A DNA stretch of 64,000 nt from assembly GCF_021655555.1 (NCBI RefSeq), contig NZ_AP023086.1, positions 3,998,685 to 4,062,684 on the forward strand. The letters run 5' to 3'. Both the position numbers and the translations under genes were made by a program. This document shows positions 34,448-43,208 of this stretch, piece by piece (the first letter of the stretch is position 1; every line of letters begins with the position of its first letter). Origin of the DNA: Marinagarivorans cellulosilyticus (GTDB lineage Bacteria > Pseudomonadota > Gammaproteobacteria > Pseudomonadales > Cellvibrionaceae). The notes under the pieces are model-generated. The model ran no database searches, was not told the DNA's origin, and worked only from the letters and a program-made list of their open reading frames with translations.

Positions 34448-36181
34448 TTAATCTTCAGTACTCCAACGGAAAACCGCTTCGATGCGGTTACCAGGAACAT
34501 TAATCGTTAATCGCTCACAAATTGAATCTATCAGCTGCAACCCCCGGCCAAAATAATTCGGGTGCAGATCCCCTTTTTCGGTCTTCACCACCTCGTCCTC
34601 TTTAACAAAACCTTTACCACTATCAGTAAAGCGAATCGTTAATAAGCCGCCATCGACCTCAAGCTGGTGCTCAAAGTCAATTGTTACCCAACCATCTTGA
34701 AGCTGCTCTAGCCCTTCTTTGCGCAGCTTATAATAAGTTGCAAAGCCCTCGGGTGATGATTTAAGTTTTGATGATAATCCCAGAACACCATGCTCAACTG
34801 CATTATTAAATAATTCAGAAAGTACAGTGTACAAAACCGAACTGCTTTGGCGAAGGTGTGGAACCTCCGAAATGACGTTTAACAGCAACGGTAGCGGGTC
34901 AAACGTTTTTAATGACGAGGTATTTAATTTTAACGTCATTGCCCAGTCCGCTAGGCTACCACGTGATTTAGGTGCACTTTTTAAAACTTTTTCAGCCACT
35001 TCGTCGTTGGGCATTTCCAAAGAAACAATCGAGACGTCATCATCGCCATCGCTGTCGCCAATATGGTTTTGCACACTTTTAAGCACGGTATCGAAAATAG
35101 TATCCACCGGGCTCTGAGCATACAAAATGGCATTTAAGCGCTCCTCGCCAAACATGTTTCCATCGGGTTTTCGGGCTTCGATAATGCCATCGGACCATAA
35201 AAATAGCTGATCGCCTTCGGCCATTTCATAGCGTGCTGGCGTATGGTTAAATTCCCGGTTAGATAAAACGCCCAACGGCAAATTAGTCGAGCGAATAACA
35301 TCGAACTGACGACTCTCAGCACGATAGATGCCACCTTCGGGTAACCCACCAGACCAAATCAATGCGCGTTTTTTATGGAAGCTTAAATCTACCGCCGTGG
35401 CGCAGCAAAAAAGGCCTACCGGCAAAGTATGGTAGAGCTTGCCATTAACCTCGCGAATAATATCGCCGATACTAAAGCCTTTTCTGGCCATACCATGAAA
35501 AATTGATGCCAAAGGCATAGAGCCGATAGCCGCAGGTAAACCATGCCCGGTAAAATCACCCAATAAAAGCAACAAGCTGCCGGTTGGGCTTAAATCTGCA
35601 AGAATGACATCACCATTAAATACCGCAAGCGCAGACATATAGTATTTAATAATGGGCAAATCTAACGTACCCGCATAGGTGATTTTGTCAAACACCTGCT
35701 TTGCCACTTCTTGCTCTTGCATTAAATGGGTGTTATTTAATTCAATTTGATCGCGCTGACGAATCATTGTTTGATTCATTTCGCGCATGCGATAAAACGC
35801 TTTAATTTTGGCTTCAATAATTACCGCGTTATACGGCTTAGATAAAAAATCATCGCCACCGGCTTCTAAGCAGGTAGCCAAGGATTCAGCATCGGCAAGT
35901 GATGTTAGAAATACAATCGGGGTAAATACATCGCCAGACATTTCTCGGATTTTACGTGCCGCCTCAATACCATTTAAGTTCGGCATTAATACATCTAAAA
36001 AAACAAGGTCTGGATTATGACGTTCGAATTGCTCGACGGCCTGCAGGCCATCCTCGGCCATAATGACGTGGTAGCCTCCCTTTCTTAGCATGGATTCAAG
36101 GATCATCCGATCCACGGCGGAATCTTCGGCGACTAAAATCTTTACGAGCGCCTCTTGCACTTCATCAGTTTTGTCGCCCAT
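34448..36181 (-). CDS. hsbR: HsbR-like response regulator with phosphatase and anti-sigma kinase domains
   Basis: A protein of about 577 residues with three parts: a receiver (LVAEDSAVDRM, phospho-acceptor D in LVFLDVLMPNLNG, K in FLSKPYN), a central PP2C/SpoIIE serine phosphatase (GDFTGHGLPAAIGSMPLAS) and a C-terminal GHKL kinase-like domain (ELFNNAVEHGVLG, GRGLQLIDSI). Family work shows HsbR toggles phosphorylation of the antagonist HsbA. The start at 36181 has GGAG upstream; a codon at 36196 lacks a site. It ends 13 bp before hptB and is preceded by hsbA. Confidence 0.88.
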   Translation of the reverse strand: MGDKTDEVQEALVKILVAEDSAVDRMILESMLRKGGYHVIMAEDGLQAVEQFERHNPDLVFLDVLMPNLNGIEAARKIREMSGDVFTPIVFLTSLADAESLATCLEAGGDDFLSKPYNAVIIEAKIKAFYRMREMNQTMIRQRDQIELNNTHLMQEQEVAKQVFDKITYAGTLDLPIIKYYMSALAVFNGDVILADLSPTGSLLLLLGDFTGHGLPAAIGSMPLASIFHGMARKGFSIGDIIREVNGKLYHTLPVGLFCCATAVDLSFHKKRALIWSGGLPEGGIYRAESRQFDVIRSTNLPLGVLSNREFNHTPARYEMAEGDQLFLWSDGIIEARKPDGNMFGEERLNAILYAQSPVDTIFDTVLKSVQNHIGDSDGDDDVSIVSLEMPNDEVAEKVLKSAPKSRGSLADWAMTLKLNTSSLKTFDPLPLLLNVISEVPHLRQSSSVLYTVLSELFNNAVEHGVLGLSSKLKSSPEGFATYYKLRKEGLEQLQDGWVTIDFEHQLEVDGGLLTIRFTDSGKGFVKEDEVVKTEKGDLHPNYFGRGLQLIDSICERLTINVPGNRIEAVFRWSTED

Positions 36182-36265
36182 CCTACCCTGCTCCATCTAT
36201 AGCCAGCTTTAAATCACTAAACCTTACCTACATCTTGGTTTAAGCGATAACAAACGTATTTTTGA

Positions 36266-36568
36266 CTACTGAATGCTAAATAGCTTTTCGAAACTTGATA
36301 TCGCAAAAATCTTTTTAACTTCTGGCGAGCAATTAGAAATTGTAATTGATGCGCGGTCACCGCCGGCAAAGTCGCGCAATACCAACAACATACCCAGCGC
36401 AGAGCTATCGAGATACTCCGCTTTACGCAAATTTACCTCGTACCCTTCCAAACCACTCCCACCTTCATAACAACTACGAAACTCGTCAAGTGAGCTTGCA
36501 TCAAAACGACCATCAACCTCAATCATTAATGTTTTGCCATCACCAGAAACCGAAGAGTTAATTGACAT
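36266..36568 (-). CDS. hsbA: STAS anti-sigma factor antagonist, HsbA-like
   Basis: A 100-residue STAS protein (MSINSSVSGDGKTLMIEVDG at the start). The phosphorylatable serine region YLDSSALGMLLVL places S55/S56 at the expected site. The ATG at 36568 has AAGGTGG 8 bp upstream; an in-frame TTG at 36592 is less likely. HsbA in its two phosphorylation states binds either an anti-sigma factor or a diguanylate cyclase in Pseudomonas. First gene of the hsbA-hsbR-hptB set. Confidence 0.87.
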   Translation of the reverse strand: MSINSSVSGDGKTLMIEVDGRFDASSLDEFRSCYEGGSGLEGYEVNLRKAEYLDSSALGMLLVLRDFAGGDRASITISNCSPEVKKIFAISSFEKLFSIQ

Positions 36569-36799
36569 GGGTAAGTCCACCTTTAATACCAAATCTAATA
36601 ATAGCGATTATCGCCGTGAAAGCCTGAACGGCCATAATCCAAGAATAGTCCAAAACTGTAATTGCGCGAGAACTCAGGCAAAGTTGTCCAATTTGGGGAT
36701 AAGCGGTAGTTTTTGATATGATCAGCGCCGCCAAAATGACTACAGCATAGGCGCTGCGCGCGCCAGCAGACCTAAACCCGTTTTAAATGAGCACACGCT

Positions 36800-37513
36800 A
36801 TGATCGCGATCGACCTAGACGCCGAACTACAAAAGAAAAGCCCCCGCGAAATCCTCAAGTACGCCCTCGAAACACATGACAATATCGCCATTTCTTTTAG
36901 TGGTGCCGAAGATGTTGTACTGGTTGATATAGCCAGCAAAATTCGCCCAGACATCAACGTTTTCACGCTAGATACCGGGCGCCTGCACCCAGAGACGTAC
37001 AGTTTTATCGATCGCGTGCGCAACCACTACAACATTGATATCGAGCTTATGTTTCCGCAAGCAGAGGCAGTACAAACGCTAGTCAAAGAAAAGGGGCTGT
37101 TTAGCTTTTACCAAGACAACCATCAAGAATGCTGCGGCATCCGCAAGATAGAGCCCTTAAAGCGCAAACTGGCAACTGTGGATGCTTGGGTGACTGGCCA
37201 GCGTAAAGATCAAAGCCCAGGCACAAGAATGGGCATTCCTGTTATTCAAAACGATGCCGTATTTGCGGGCGCCGACCGCGAGCTTACAAAGTACAACCCG
37301 CTGGCAAACTGGTCTTCAGAAGATGTGTGGATGCATATTCGCGCCTTAGAAGTACCCTATAACACCTTGCACGACCAAGGCTTTATCTCCATTGGTTGCC
37401 AGCCGTGTACCAAGCCTGTTGGCCCCAATCAACACGAGCGCGAAGGCCGCTGGTGGTGGGAAGATGCCACAAAAAAAGAATGTGGCCTACACAACGAAAA
37501 CCTAAAGGACTAA
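36800..37513 (+). CDS. cysH: assimilatory adenylyl-sulfate (APS)/PAPS reductase, iron-sulfur type
   Basis: A 237-residue CysH. The nucleotide-binding part has SFSGAEDVVLVD (33-44). The four cluster cysteines C111-C112 (ECCGIRKIEPL) and C200/C203 (CQPCTKP) mark the [4Fe-4S] class, which usually prefers APS. The catalytic cysteine is C228 in KKECGLH near the C-terminus. It reduces activated sulfate to sulfite with thioredoxin. It converges on cysB, with a bidirectional terminator between them. Confidence 0.94.
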   Translation: MIAIDLDAELQKKSPREILKYALETHDNIAISFSGAEDVVLVDIASKIRPDINVFTLDTGRLHPETYSFIDRVRNHYNIDIELMFPQAEAVQTLVKEKGLFSFYQDNHQECCGIRKIEPLKRKLATVDAWVTGQRKDQSPGTRMGIPVIQNDAVFAGADRELTKYNPLANWSSEDVWMHIRALEVPYNTLHDQGFISIGCQPCTKPVGPNQHEREGRWWWEDATKKECGLHNENLKD

Positions 37514-37530
37514 CCACAAAGCGCAGACAT

Positions 37531-37558
37531 AAAAAAGGCCTCGTTTGAGGCCTTTTTA
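37531..37558 (+). terminator. bidirectional terminator between cysH and cysB
   Basis: A 6-bp stem GGCCTC/GAGGCC with GTTT loop, flanked by an A-run and a T-run. Confidence 0.85.
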
Positions 37559-37575
37559 TTTAATGCTCGGCAATC

Positions 37576-38550
37576 TTAATATTCGGGCAGCTGTATATCA
37601 GCCAACAATTCATCCAGCTCTATTTTCGAGCTACAGTTAAACGCGCTATCGACCAATTGCTTGGTTAAATGGGGCGCAAACAACTCGATAAAATCGTACA
37701 TAAAGCCTCGCAAGAATGTCCCTCGCCTAAAGGCCAAACGCGTTGTGCTCGGTTTGAACAAGTGACTAGCATCTAGCGCCACTAGGTCTGAGTCCGTTTC
37801 GACGTTGTAGGCTTGCTTGGCGACAATACCAACCCCCAAACCTAGGCGAACATAGGTTTTAATAACGTCGGCATCGGCTGCGGTAAATACAACTTTCGGC
37901 GCCAAGCCATGCTCCATAAAAGCTTCGTCTAGCTTAGAGCGCCCAGTAAAGCCAAAAACATAGGTCACTAGAGGGTGGTTAGCCACATCTTGAATAGTTA
38001 ACTCTGAGAGCTGGCATAACGGGTGATTCTTAGGCACCAATATGCAGCGGTTCCAGTTGTAGCACGGCAGCATAATAAGGTCGCTGAATAAGTCCATTGC
38101 CTCTGTCGCTATCGCGAAATCAACCGAGCCATCGGCAGCCATTTCAGAAATCTGCATGGGCGTGCCTTGGTTTAGCTGCAGTGACACATCGGGGTATTCG
38201 CTAATAAACTTGGAAATGATATTGGGCAATACATAGCGCGCTTGGGTGTGCGTTGTGGCAATAGAAAGACTGCCTTTACGCTCATCGCTGAATTCCTGCG
38301 CCACCTGCTTAATACTCTCGACTTTACGCAAGATTTCACCCGCGGTGCGCAATATAGCCTCGCCTGCAGGGGTAATTCGGGTAAGGTGCTTGCCACTGCG
38401 GGAGAAGACCTCCACACCCAGCTCATCCTCCAAAAGACGAATTTGTTTACTAATACCGGGTTGAGATGTATACAAGCTTTGAGCGGTTGCAGACACATTA
38501 AGATCGTGATGCGCAACTTCCCAGATATATCGTAACTGCTGGAGTTTCAT
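37576..38550 (-). CDS. cysB: LysR-type transcriptional regulator CysB
   Basis: A 324-residue LysR regulator. The winged-helix N-terminus MKLQQLRYIWEVAHHDLNVS with SQPGISKQIRLLEDELG is the CysB signature, and the effector domain (residues about 90-300) contains TTHTQARYVLP and LVTYVFGFTGR, which in CysB bind N-acetylserine and sulfate. It activates sulfate-assimilation genes when cysteine is short. Convergent with cysH and divergent from the TauE-like exporter across a 211-bp AT-rich region that probably contains CysB-controlled promoters. Confidence 0.95.
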   Translation of the reverse strand: MKLQQLRYIWEVAHHDLNVSATAQSLYTSQPGISKQIRLLEDELGVEVFSRSGKHLTRITPAGEAILRTAGEILRKVESIKQVAQEFSDERKGSLSIATTHTQARYVLPNIISKFISEYPDVSLQLNQGTPMQISEMAADGSVDFAIATEAMDLFSDLIMLPCYNWNRCILVPKNHPLCQLSELTIQDVANHPLVTYVFGFTGRSKLDEAFMEHGLAPKVVFTAADADVIKTYVRLGLGVGIVAKQAYNVETDSDLVALDASHLFKPSTTRLAFRRGTFLRGFMYDFIELFAPHLTKQLVDSAFNCSSKIELDELLADIQLPEY

Positions 38551-38761
38551 TATGCCCTCCGATTGGCGGCAATATTATTAACGTTAAACAAATGGAAGCG
38601 GTAAAACACAGTAATAAACGAAGTATTAGAGCAAAAACACGCGCTCATCAATTTACTTATAAAAATATAAATAAATATTCTTTTGAAGAATAGATGCAAA
38701 TCAGTATATTTGCCAACCTCTTTATAACTCTTAATGTAGCACTCACCAAGCCGAGCGGCGA

Positions 38762-39595
38762 ATGTGTTTGCGATCTTACCCCCAAATTATTGAATTAGTA
38801 GGTGTCTTGTTGATAGATTTTCTATTTTACATCCTTGCCGGTGCAGGCGTAGGTCTAGCTGTAGGCCTTACCGGTGTTGGCGGCGGCTCGCTAATGACAC
38901 CGCTACTAATCCTTTGGGGCATCCCTGAGAAAATCGCCATAGGCACCGATTTACTCTACGCCGCCATCACCAAAGCCGGTGGCGCATGGACCCACGCCAA
39001 ACAACGCAGTGTACGCTGGGATGTGGTGGCACTGCTGGCGGCCGGCAGTATTCCTGCCTCAATGCTCACCAGCCTTGCGCTTAGCTACTTAGTAAATGAC
39101 AACCTCGATTATTCGCCACTATTAAATAAAGCCTTAGGCGCAATGCTGGTCTTAACCGGTATTGTTTTGCTATTCAAGAAACAAGTAGAAGCTGAATCCC
39201 ATGACCTTTCTCACGGTGAACGCTGGTACCAGCGGCACAACAAACCCATTACCGTTATCGCAGGCTTTGCGCTGGGCATACTAGTTACGCTGTCTTCGGT
39301 CGGTGCTGGCGCCTTTTGTGCCGTGCTATTGCTATCGCTCTACCCAAGGTTAAGCGCTATTGGCGTGGTCGGCACAGACATTGCCCACGCGGTTCCATTA
39401 ACCTTTATTGCCGGCATGGGGCACTTTGTGCTGCTCGGCAATATAGACTTCGCCCTACTTGGCGGCTTATTGGTTGGCTCGCTGCCGGCGGTACACGTAG
39501 GCGCAAAATTGGCCAATCGTGTGCCCAACGGTATTCTTCGCCCTATTCTTGCAACGCTATTGGTGATTATCGGCGTTAAATTCGCTTTCTTTTAA
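38762..39595 (+). CDS. TauE/SafE family sulfite/anion exporter
   Basis: A 277-residue membrane protein with about eight spans and the family glycine-rich opening ILAGAGVGLAVGLTGVGGGSLMTPLLI, repeated as a second half near FALGILVTLSSVGAGAFCAVLL. TauE/SafE proteins move sulfite, sulfonates or related anions. Divergence from cysB and the neighbouring cysH and cysQ suggest a role in sulfur handling. The start is uncertain: the ATG at 38762 has a weak site, while TTG codons at 38807 and 38810 follow AGGT and give the usual short N-terminus. Its 3' end overlaps cysQ by 39 bp. Confidence 0.85.
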   Translation: MCLRSYPQIIELVGVLLIDFLFYILAGAGVGLAVGLTGVGGGSLMTPLLILWGIPEKIAIGTDLLYAAITKAGGAWTHAKQRSVRWDVVALLAAGSIPASMLTSLALSYLVNDNLDYSPLLNKALGAMLVLTGIVLLFKKQVEAESHDLSHGERWYQRHNKPITVIAGFALGILVTLSSVGAGAFCAVLLLSLYPRLSAIGVVGTDIAHAVPLTFIAGMGHFVLLGNIDFALLGGLLVGSLPAVHVGAKLANRVPNGILRPILATLLVIIGVKFAFF

Positions 39596-40480
39596 ACTGA
39601 TGGCACCAGCGTTATTGATAGAAAAATATTGGCTACCTGCCCAAAAGGCCGGGTTCAACAAAGAGGCCTTTTGGTTGTAACGCAAAGGATTGCCCGTTAA
39701 GTCCAACAGTTGCCCGCCAGCCCCTTCCAATATTGCCTGCGCTGCAGCGGTATCCCATTCTGACGTTGGCCCCAGCCTTACATAAAGGTCCGCCAAGCCT
39801 TCTGCGATAAAACACATCTTTAAGGAACTGCCCATAGGCATCGCCTCAACCTCTTCTAGGCCCGTCAAATAATGGTTTGCCTCTAGCCCGTGATGCGAGC
39901 GGCTGGTTAATACCTTAATACTTCGCTGCGGTTGAACAGTGGAGATTCTCGACCAAGAAAGCGCTTGCTGAGGATTAAAGCTCGCCCAGCTATCAATTTT
40001 AGCGCTGAAAGCTTCGGTATTAGAGCTAATGCTAGGCAGTAGGCGCGAAACTTGAGCCTGCTCTAGCGGCGACGCTACACTTAGCCCCACATAAAGATTA
40101 CCCGACACAGGCCCAGCTATAACGCCCAAAACAGCCCGCCCACCAACCACCAGCGCCGCATTAACGCTAAATTCGCCACTGCCAGCAATAAACTCCTTGG
40201 TGCCGTCTAGTGGATCAATTAACCAATAGGCTGGCCACTGTGCACGCTGGGCATAATCCGCAATAACTCCCTCTTCGCTGATCACAGGCAAACCTGCAAT
40301 CGCCGATAAACTATCACTTAATATCCGATGCGCCGCTAAATCGGCTTGAGTCAACGGTGTGTTGTCACCTTTGTAAGCCACATCAGAATAGGTAGCATTG
40401 GGATGGTAGTGCGCCAATATGGCTGAACAAGCATCTGCAACTGCCGATAAAATAGTTTGCATTGCTGGGCTGTTATTCAT
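39557..40480 (-). CDS. cysQ: 3'(2'),5'-bisphosphate nucleotidase CysQ
   Basis: A 307-residue inositol-monophosphatase-fold enzyme. Metal-site motifs are visible: VISEEGVIADY, then WLIDPLDGTKEFIAGSGEF, and SEWDTAAAQAILEGAGG near the C-terminus. It hydrolyses the PAPS by-product pAp to AMP and so supports sulfate assimilation. The C-terminal tail of about 20 residues after FSINNAGAIS is extra and is encoded over the end of the exporter gene. Confidence 0.93.
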   Translation of the reverse strand: MNNSPAMQTILSAVADACSAILAHYHPNATYSDVAYKGDNTPLTQADLAAHRILSDSLSAIAGLPVISEEGVIADYAQRAQWPAYWLIDPLDGTKEFIAGSGEFSVNAALVVGGRAVLGVIAGPVSGNLYVGLSVASPLEQAQVSRLLPSISSNTEAFSAKIDSWASFNPQQALSWSRISTVQPQRSIKVLTSRSHHGLEANHYLTGLEEVEAMPMGSSLKMCFIAEGLADLYVRLGPTSEWDTAAAQAILEGAGGQLLDLTGNPLRYNQKASLLNPAFWAGSQYFSINNAGAISLKESEFNADNHQ

Positions 40481-40520
40481 GGTCTTCTGCTATGTTTGGA
40501 GTAATCCATCAGAGGGTAAC

Positions 40521-41849
40521 ATGTTGAATAGCTGCACGGCACCAAGCACACCAAGGCACCCACCCATAAACACAGCGCCAATACAAAAGCTTCTGGGCAG
40601 CCTTGCCCTTTATTTTGCGGCACTGTTTTTGGGTGCAAGCTTAACGCTGCCAACCATAGCCAATAGCCAAGAAGCCCCCGACGTAGCCACGAAGGAAACG
40701 CCAAGCCCACCTAGCGATCAAGCCGATACGACCCCAGACGCGCAAAACCCCGACGACAGCGCACAAAGCAATACAGAAACAACCAAGCCTGCCACACCGA
40801 CGCCACTCGGGCCCGGCCAGCAATACAGTTACAACCCTTTGCAGCAGCAAACACTGATCGAGAGCGAGCTACAAGCTAAACACACACAAGCGCAAAGTAT
40901 TTGGCTAAGCGCTAACGATACCGATTTTTTAGCGCTATGGCATAAAGATACAAGCGGCAATCCACAGGGCGCACTCCTAATACTGCCAAGCGAAAATACC
41001 AACCCTGCCAATCAACACAAGCTAAACAACATTCAACACTATTTGAGCCAACACGGCTGGTCGACACTAACCCTGAGCCTACCCAAACAACAGCAAAAAA
41101 TGCCGCCCAAGCGCCCCCCCGCTATTGTCGTTAAACCACAAACTGATCAAGCCGACACACCAGAAGATGGAACCCCCGACACGGAAAAGGACGATGAAAC
41201 AGAAAAAGCTAACGCCGAAAAAAACAATGCCAACCAAACAGTCGATGAATCTAAAGTGGTTCACGACGATTCCGCCGAAGATTTATCGGAAGGCAAAATA
41301 ATCAGCACAACAACACCCGACGACCCGCCCAACCCAGAACCCCAAGAAAGCAACGAAGCCGTTTTACCCGCCGAAGAAGTTGCTATAGCGCGCATTAAGG
41401 CCGGCATTAAACATTTAGAAAGCAAAAAACAATTTAATAATATTGTTTTTGCCGAAGGCATAAGCGCAGCGCGCATTATTCGCACGATATACTCCGAAGA
41501 AGCACAAACAGACACCACTGCATTCAGTTCGATTCGCGGATTAATATTGCTTAACAGCGCGCAAGAAATACAACACATCCCCGAGTTTGACTTTTTTAGT
41601 GCTTTCGAAAAAATCACCCTTCCTACATTTGATATCATAGAAAGCGCATCGGGTAGAGCCAACTTAGATATTGCCATGCAACAATTAACACAGCGAAAAA
41701 GACAAGCAAAAATAAGTGAAATGCCTGTTTATCTCAGCCGAAAAATACAACCCGCCGCGCAAGGCACCAAAGGGGAGCTACGCTTAACACGTATTATTCG
41801 TGGCTTTTTGTACCAACATGCTCAAGGCATGGAACGCGATACAAATTAA
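40521..41849 (+). CDS. DUF3530 family exported alpha/beta-hydrolase-like protein
   Basis: A 442-residue protein. The ATG at 40521 has GAGGG upstream and gives a signal segment (LLGSLALYFAALFLGASL). An Asp/Pro/Thr/Gln-rich linker covers about residues 55-100. The DUF3530 core begins at ESELQAKHTQAQSIWLSANDTDFLALWH and shows the GALLILPSE and GWSTLTLSLP strands of an alpha/beta hydrolase. A second highly acidic low-complexity block (about 215-290) interrupts the domain. No clear nucleophile elbow is visible, so enzymatic activity is uncertain. Divergent from cysQ with short spacing. Confidence 0.75.
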   Translation: MLNSCTAPSTPRHPPINTAPIQKLLGSLALYFAALFLGASLTLPTIANSQEAPDVATKETPSPPSDQADTTPDAQNPDDSAQSNTETTKPATPTPLGPGQQYSYNPLQQQTLIESELQAKHTQAQSIWLSANDTDFLALWHKDTSGNPQGALLILPSENTNPANQHKLNNIQHYLSQHGWSTLTLSLPKQQQKMPPKRPPAIVVKPQTDQADTPEDGTPDTEKDDETEKANAEKNNANQTVDESKVVHDDSAEDLSEGKIISTTTPDDPPNPEPQESNEAVLPAEEVAIARIKAGIKHLESKKQFNNIVFAEGISAARIIRTIYSEEAQTDTTAFSSIRGLILLNSAQEIQHIPEFDFFSAFEKITLPTFDIIESASGRANLDIAMQQLTQRKRQAKISEMPVYLSRKIQPAAQGTKGELRLTRIIRGFLYQHAQGMERDTN

Positions 41850-41863
41850 AGGCGCTGACGCCG

Positions 41864-42394
41864 CTACCGAAAATGCAAAGCCTCAGCATATGGAACTTGC
41901 ATAGCAAGCGCTTGCGCCACACTCACGCCATTACACAATACCGCCATCGCTTTAATAACGCCGGCATGGCTTACCGCCGCAACATGATCAAGCCCTTGCT
42001 CACGGGCACGCAAACATGCATCGCGGCGCCACAATGCAACGCGGCGAATCAACACCTTAAAGCTTTCGCCTTCCGGCGGAGAAAACATTAAGGGTGAAGC
42101 TGCCCACTGATCCAGTGCTTCTCGGCTAATATCATCCCAAGGTACCCCTTCCCACACACCAAAGTCCAACTCGGCGAGGCGATCATCAGAAGACGCATCT
42201 CCCCATAAAAAATTCGCCAGCGCTTGGCAACGCGAAAGCGGGCTAGAAAACTTCAACATGGCCGACGCTTCTGGCAGCGAGCTAAGCAGCCTTTTGCGCT
42301 CACAATCACTCAATGCCTGAGCAACGACATCGCTGCGGCCATAGCACACCCCTTGCCGCGGCACTAAACAATGCCTAACTAGATAAAAATTCAT
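41864..42394 (-). CDS. cobC: alpha-ribazole phosphatase / histidine phosphatase CobC
   Basis: A 176-residue histidine phosphatase. The catalytic histidine lies in FYLVRHCLVPRQGVCYGRSD (a VRHC variant of the common RHG), and the second histidine in AAVSHAGVIKAM. By position after cobS it is most likely the alpha-ribazole-5'-phosphate phosphatase of late cobalamin assembly. The ATG at 42394 forms an ATGA overlap with the cobS stop, so the two are translationally coupled. Last gene of the B12 operon. Confidence 0.87.
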   Translation of the reverse strand: MNFYLVRHCLVPRQGVCYGRSDVVAQALSDCERKRLLSSLPEASAMLKFSSPLSRCQALANFLWGDASSDDRLAELDFGVWEGVPWDDISREALDQWAASPLMFSPPEGESFKVLIRRVALWRRDACLRAREQGLDHVAAVSHAGVIKAMAVLCNGVSVAQALAMQVPYAEALHFR

Positions 42395-43206
42395 GAAGGC
42401 AAGACAGCCACACAACCAAGGTAAAAAAGCACTTCAGACAATTGCTGTACCGCGCCCAAGCCATCGCCGGTAAAGCCACCAATGGCCCGCTTTAATTTTC
42501 GCATCATGTATTCTCGCCCCGCATAACCAAACGCTAAAGCGATTAATGCAAACCAAAAGCTATCAAAAGAAACAACAGTAAAAAATGCAACAGACAAAAA
42601 CAGTAGCGGTATGCCGCTTCGACATAAAATCACCCCGCTGATTGCTGAGGCCAACGGCTTAGATTTACTACCCGGCGAATCCTGTACATACGGAAGCTGC
42701 CACATCACAGTTAAAGCCAGCCAACGGCTATAACCTTGCGCAAAAATAAAAATCAGTAGCATTTCAACCGCTGAACTTGCAAGGGTAAATAAAGCCGAAT
42801 ATTTAATAGCTAATATCCCAACAATGCCAACAATACCGTAGGTGCCTAGCCGGGAATCTTTCATTATTTTTTTTATCGCATCAGGTGTGTAACCGCCACC
42901 TAATGCATCACAGGTATCTGCCCAACCATCTTCATGAAAAGCCCCGGTTACATAAACGCATAAAGCCATCATTAGCAGCAATGCTATAGCCGGCGGAAAC
43001 ACCATTAAAAATACTGCGTACGAAGCCGCACCAAACAACCCAACAATTAACCCCACCAACGGAAAATAAACAGCCGACAGCTCTAGCAACTTCGCGCTAA
43101 AGCGAACTTTCTTAGGCGCCGGAAAGCGCGTAAGAAAAACACTCGCGTTAAAAAATAGCGTAAGTTGCGAGCTTACAATTTTGGACCACGGCTTAGCCAC
43201 AAGCAA
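42391..43206 (-). CDS. cobS: adenosylcobinamide-GDP ribazoletransferase (cobalamin synthase)
   Basis: A 271-residue integral membrane protein of the CobS family. FLTRFPAPKKV near the start and the conserved GAFHEDGWADTCDALGGGYTPDAIKKIMKDSRLGTYG core are diagnostic. It joins adenosylcobinamide-GDP to alpha-ribazole phosphate at the membrane. The start is not certain: the frame opens with a TTG at 43206 and a GTG at 43200, neither with a strong ribosome site. Only 2 bp separate it from cobT. Confidence 0.94.
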   Translation of the reverse strand: MLVAKPWSKIVSSQLTLFFNASVFLTRFPAPKKVRFSAKLLELSAVYFPLVGLIVGLFGAASYAVFLMVFPPAIALLLMMALCVYVTGAFHEDGWADTCDALGGGYTPDAIKKIMKDSRLGTYGIVGIVGILAIKYSALFTLASSAVEMLLIFIFAQGYSRWLALTVMWQLPYVQDSPGSKSKPLASAISGVILCRSGIPLLFLSVAFFTVVSFDSFWFALIALAFGYAGREYMMRKLKRAIGGFTGDGLGAVQQLSEVLFYLGCVAVLPS

Positions 43207-43208
43207 AA

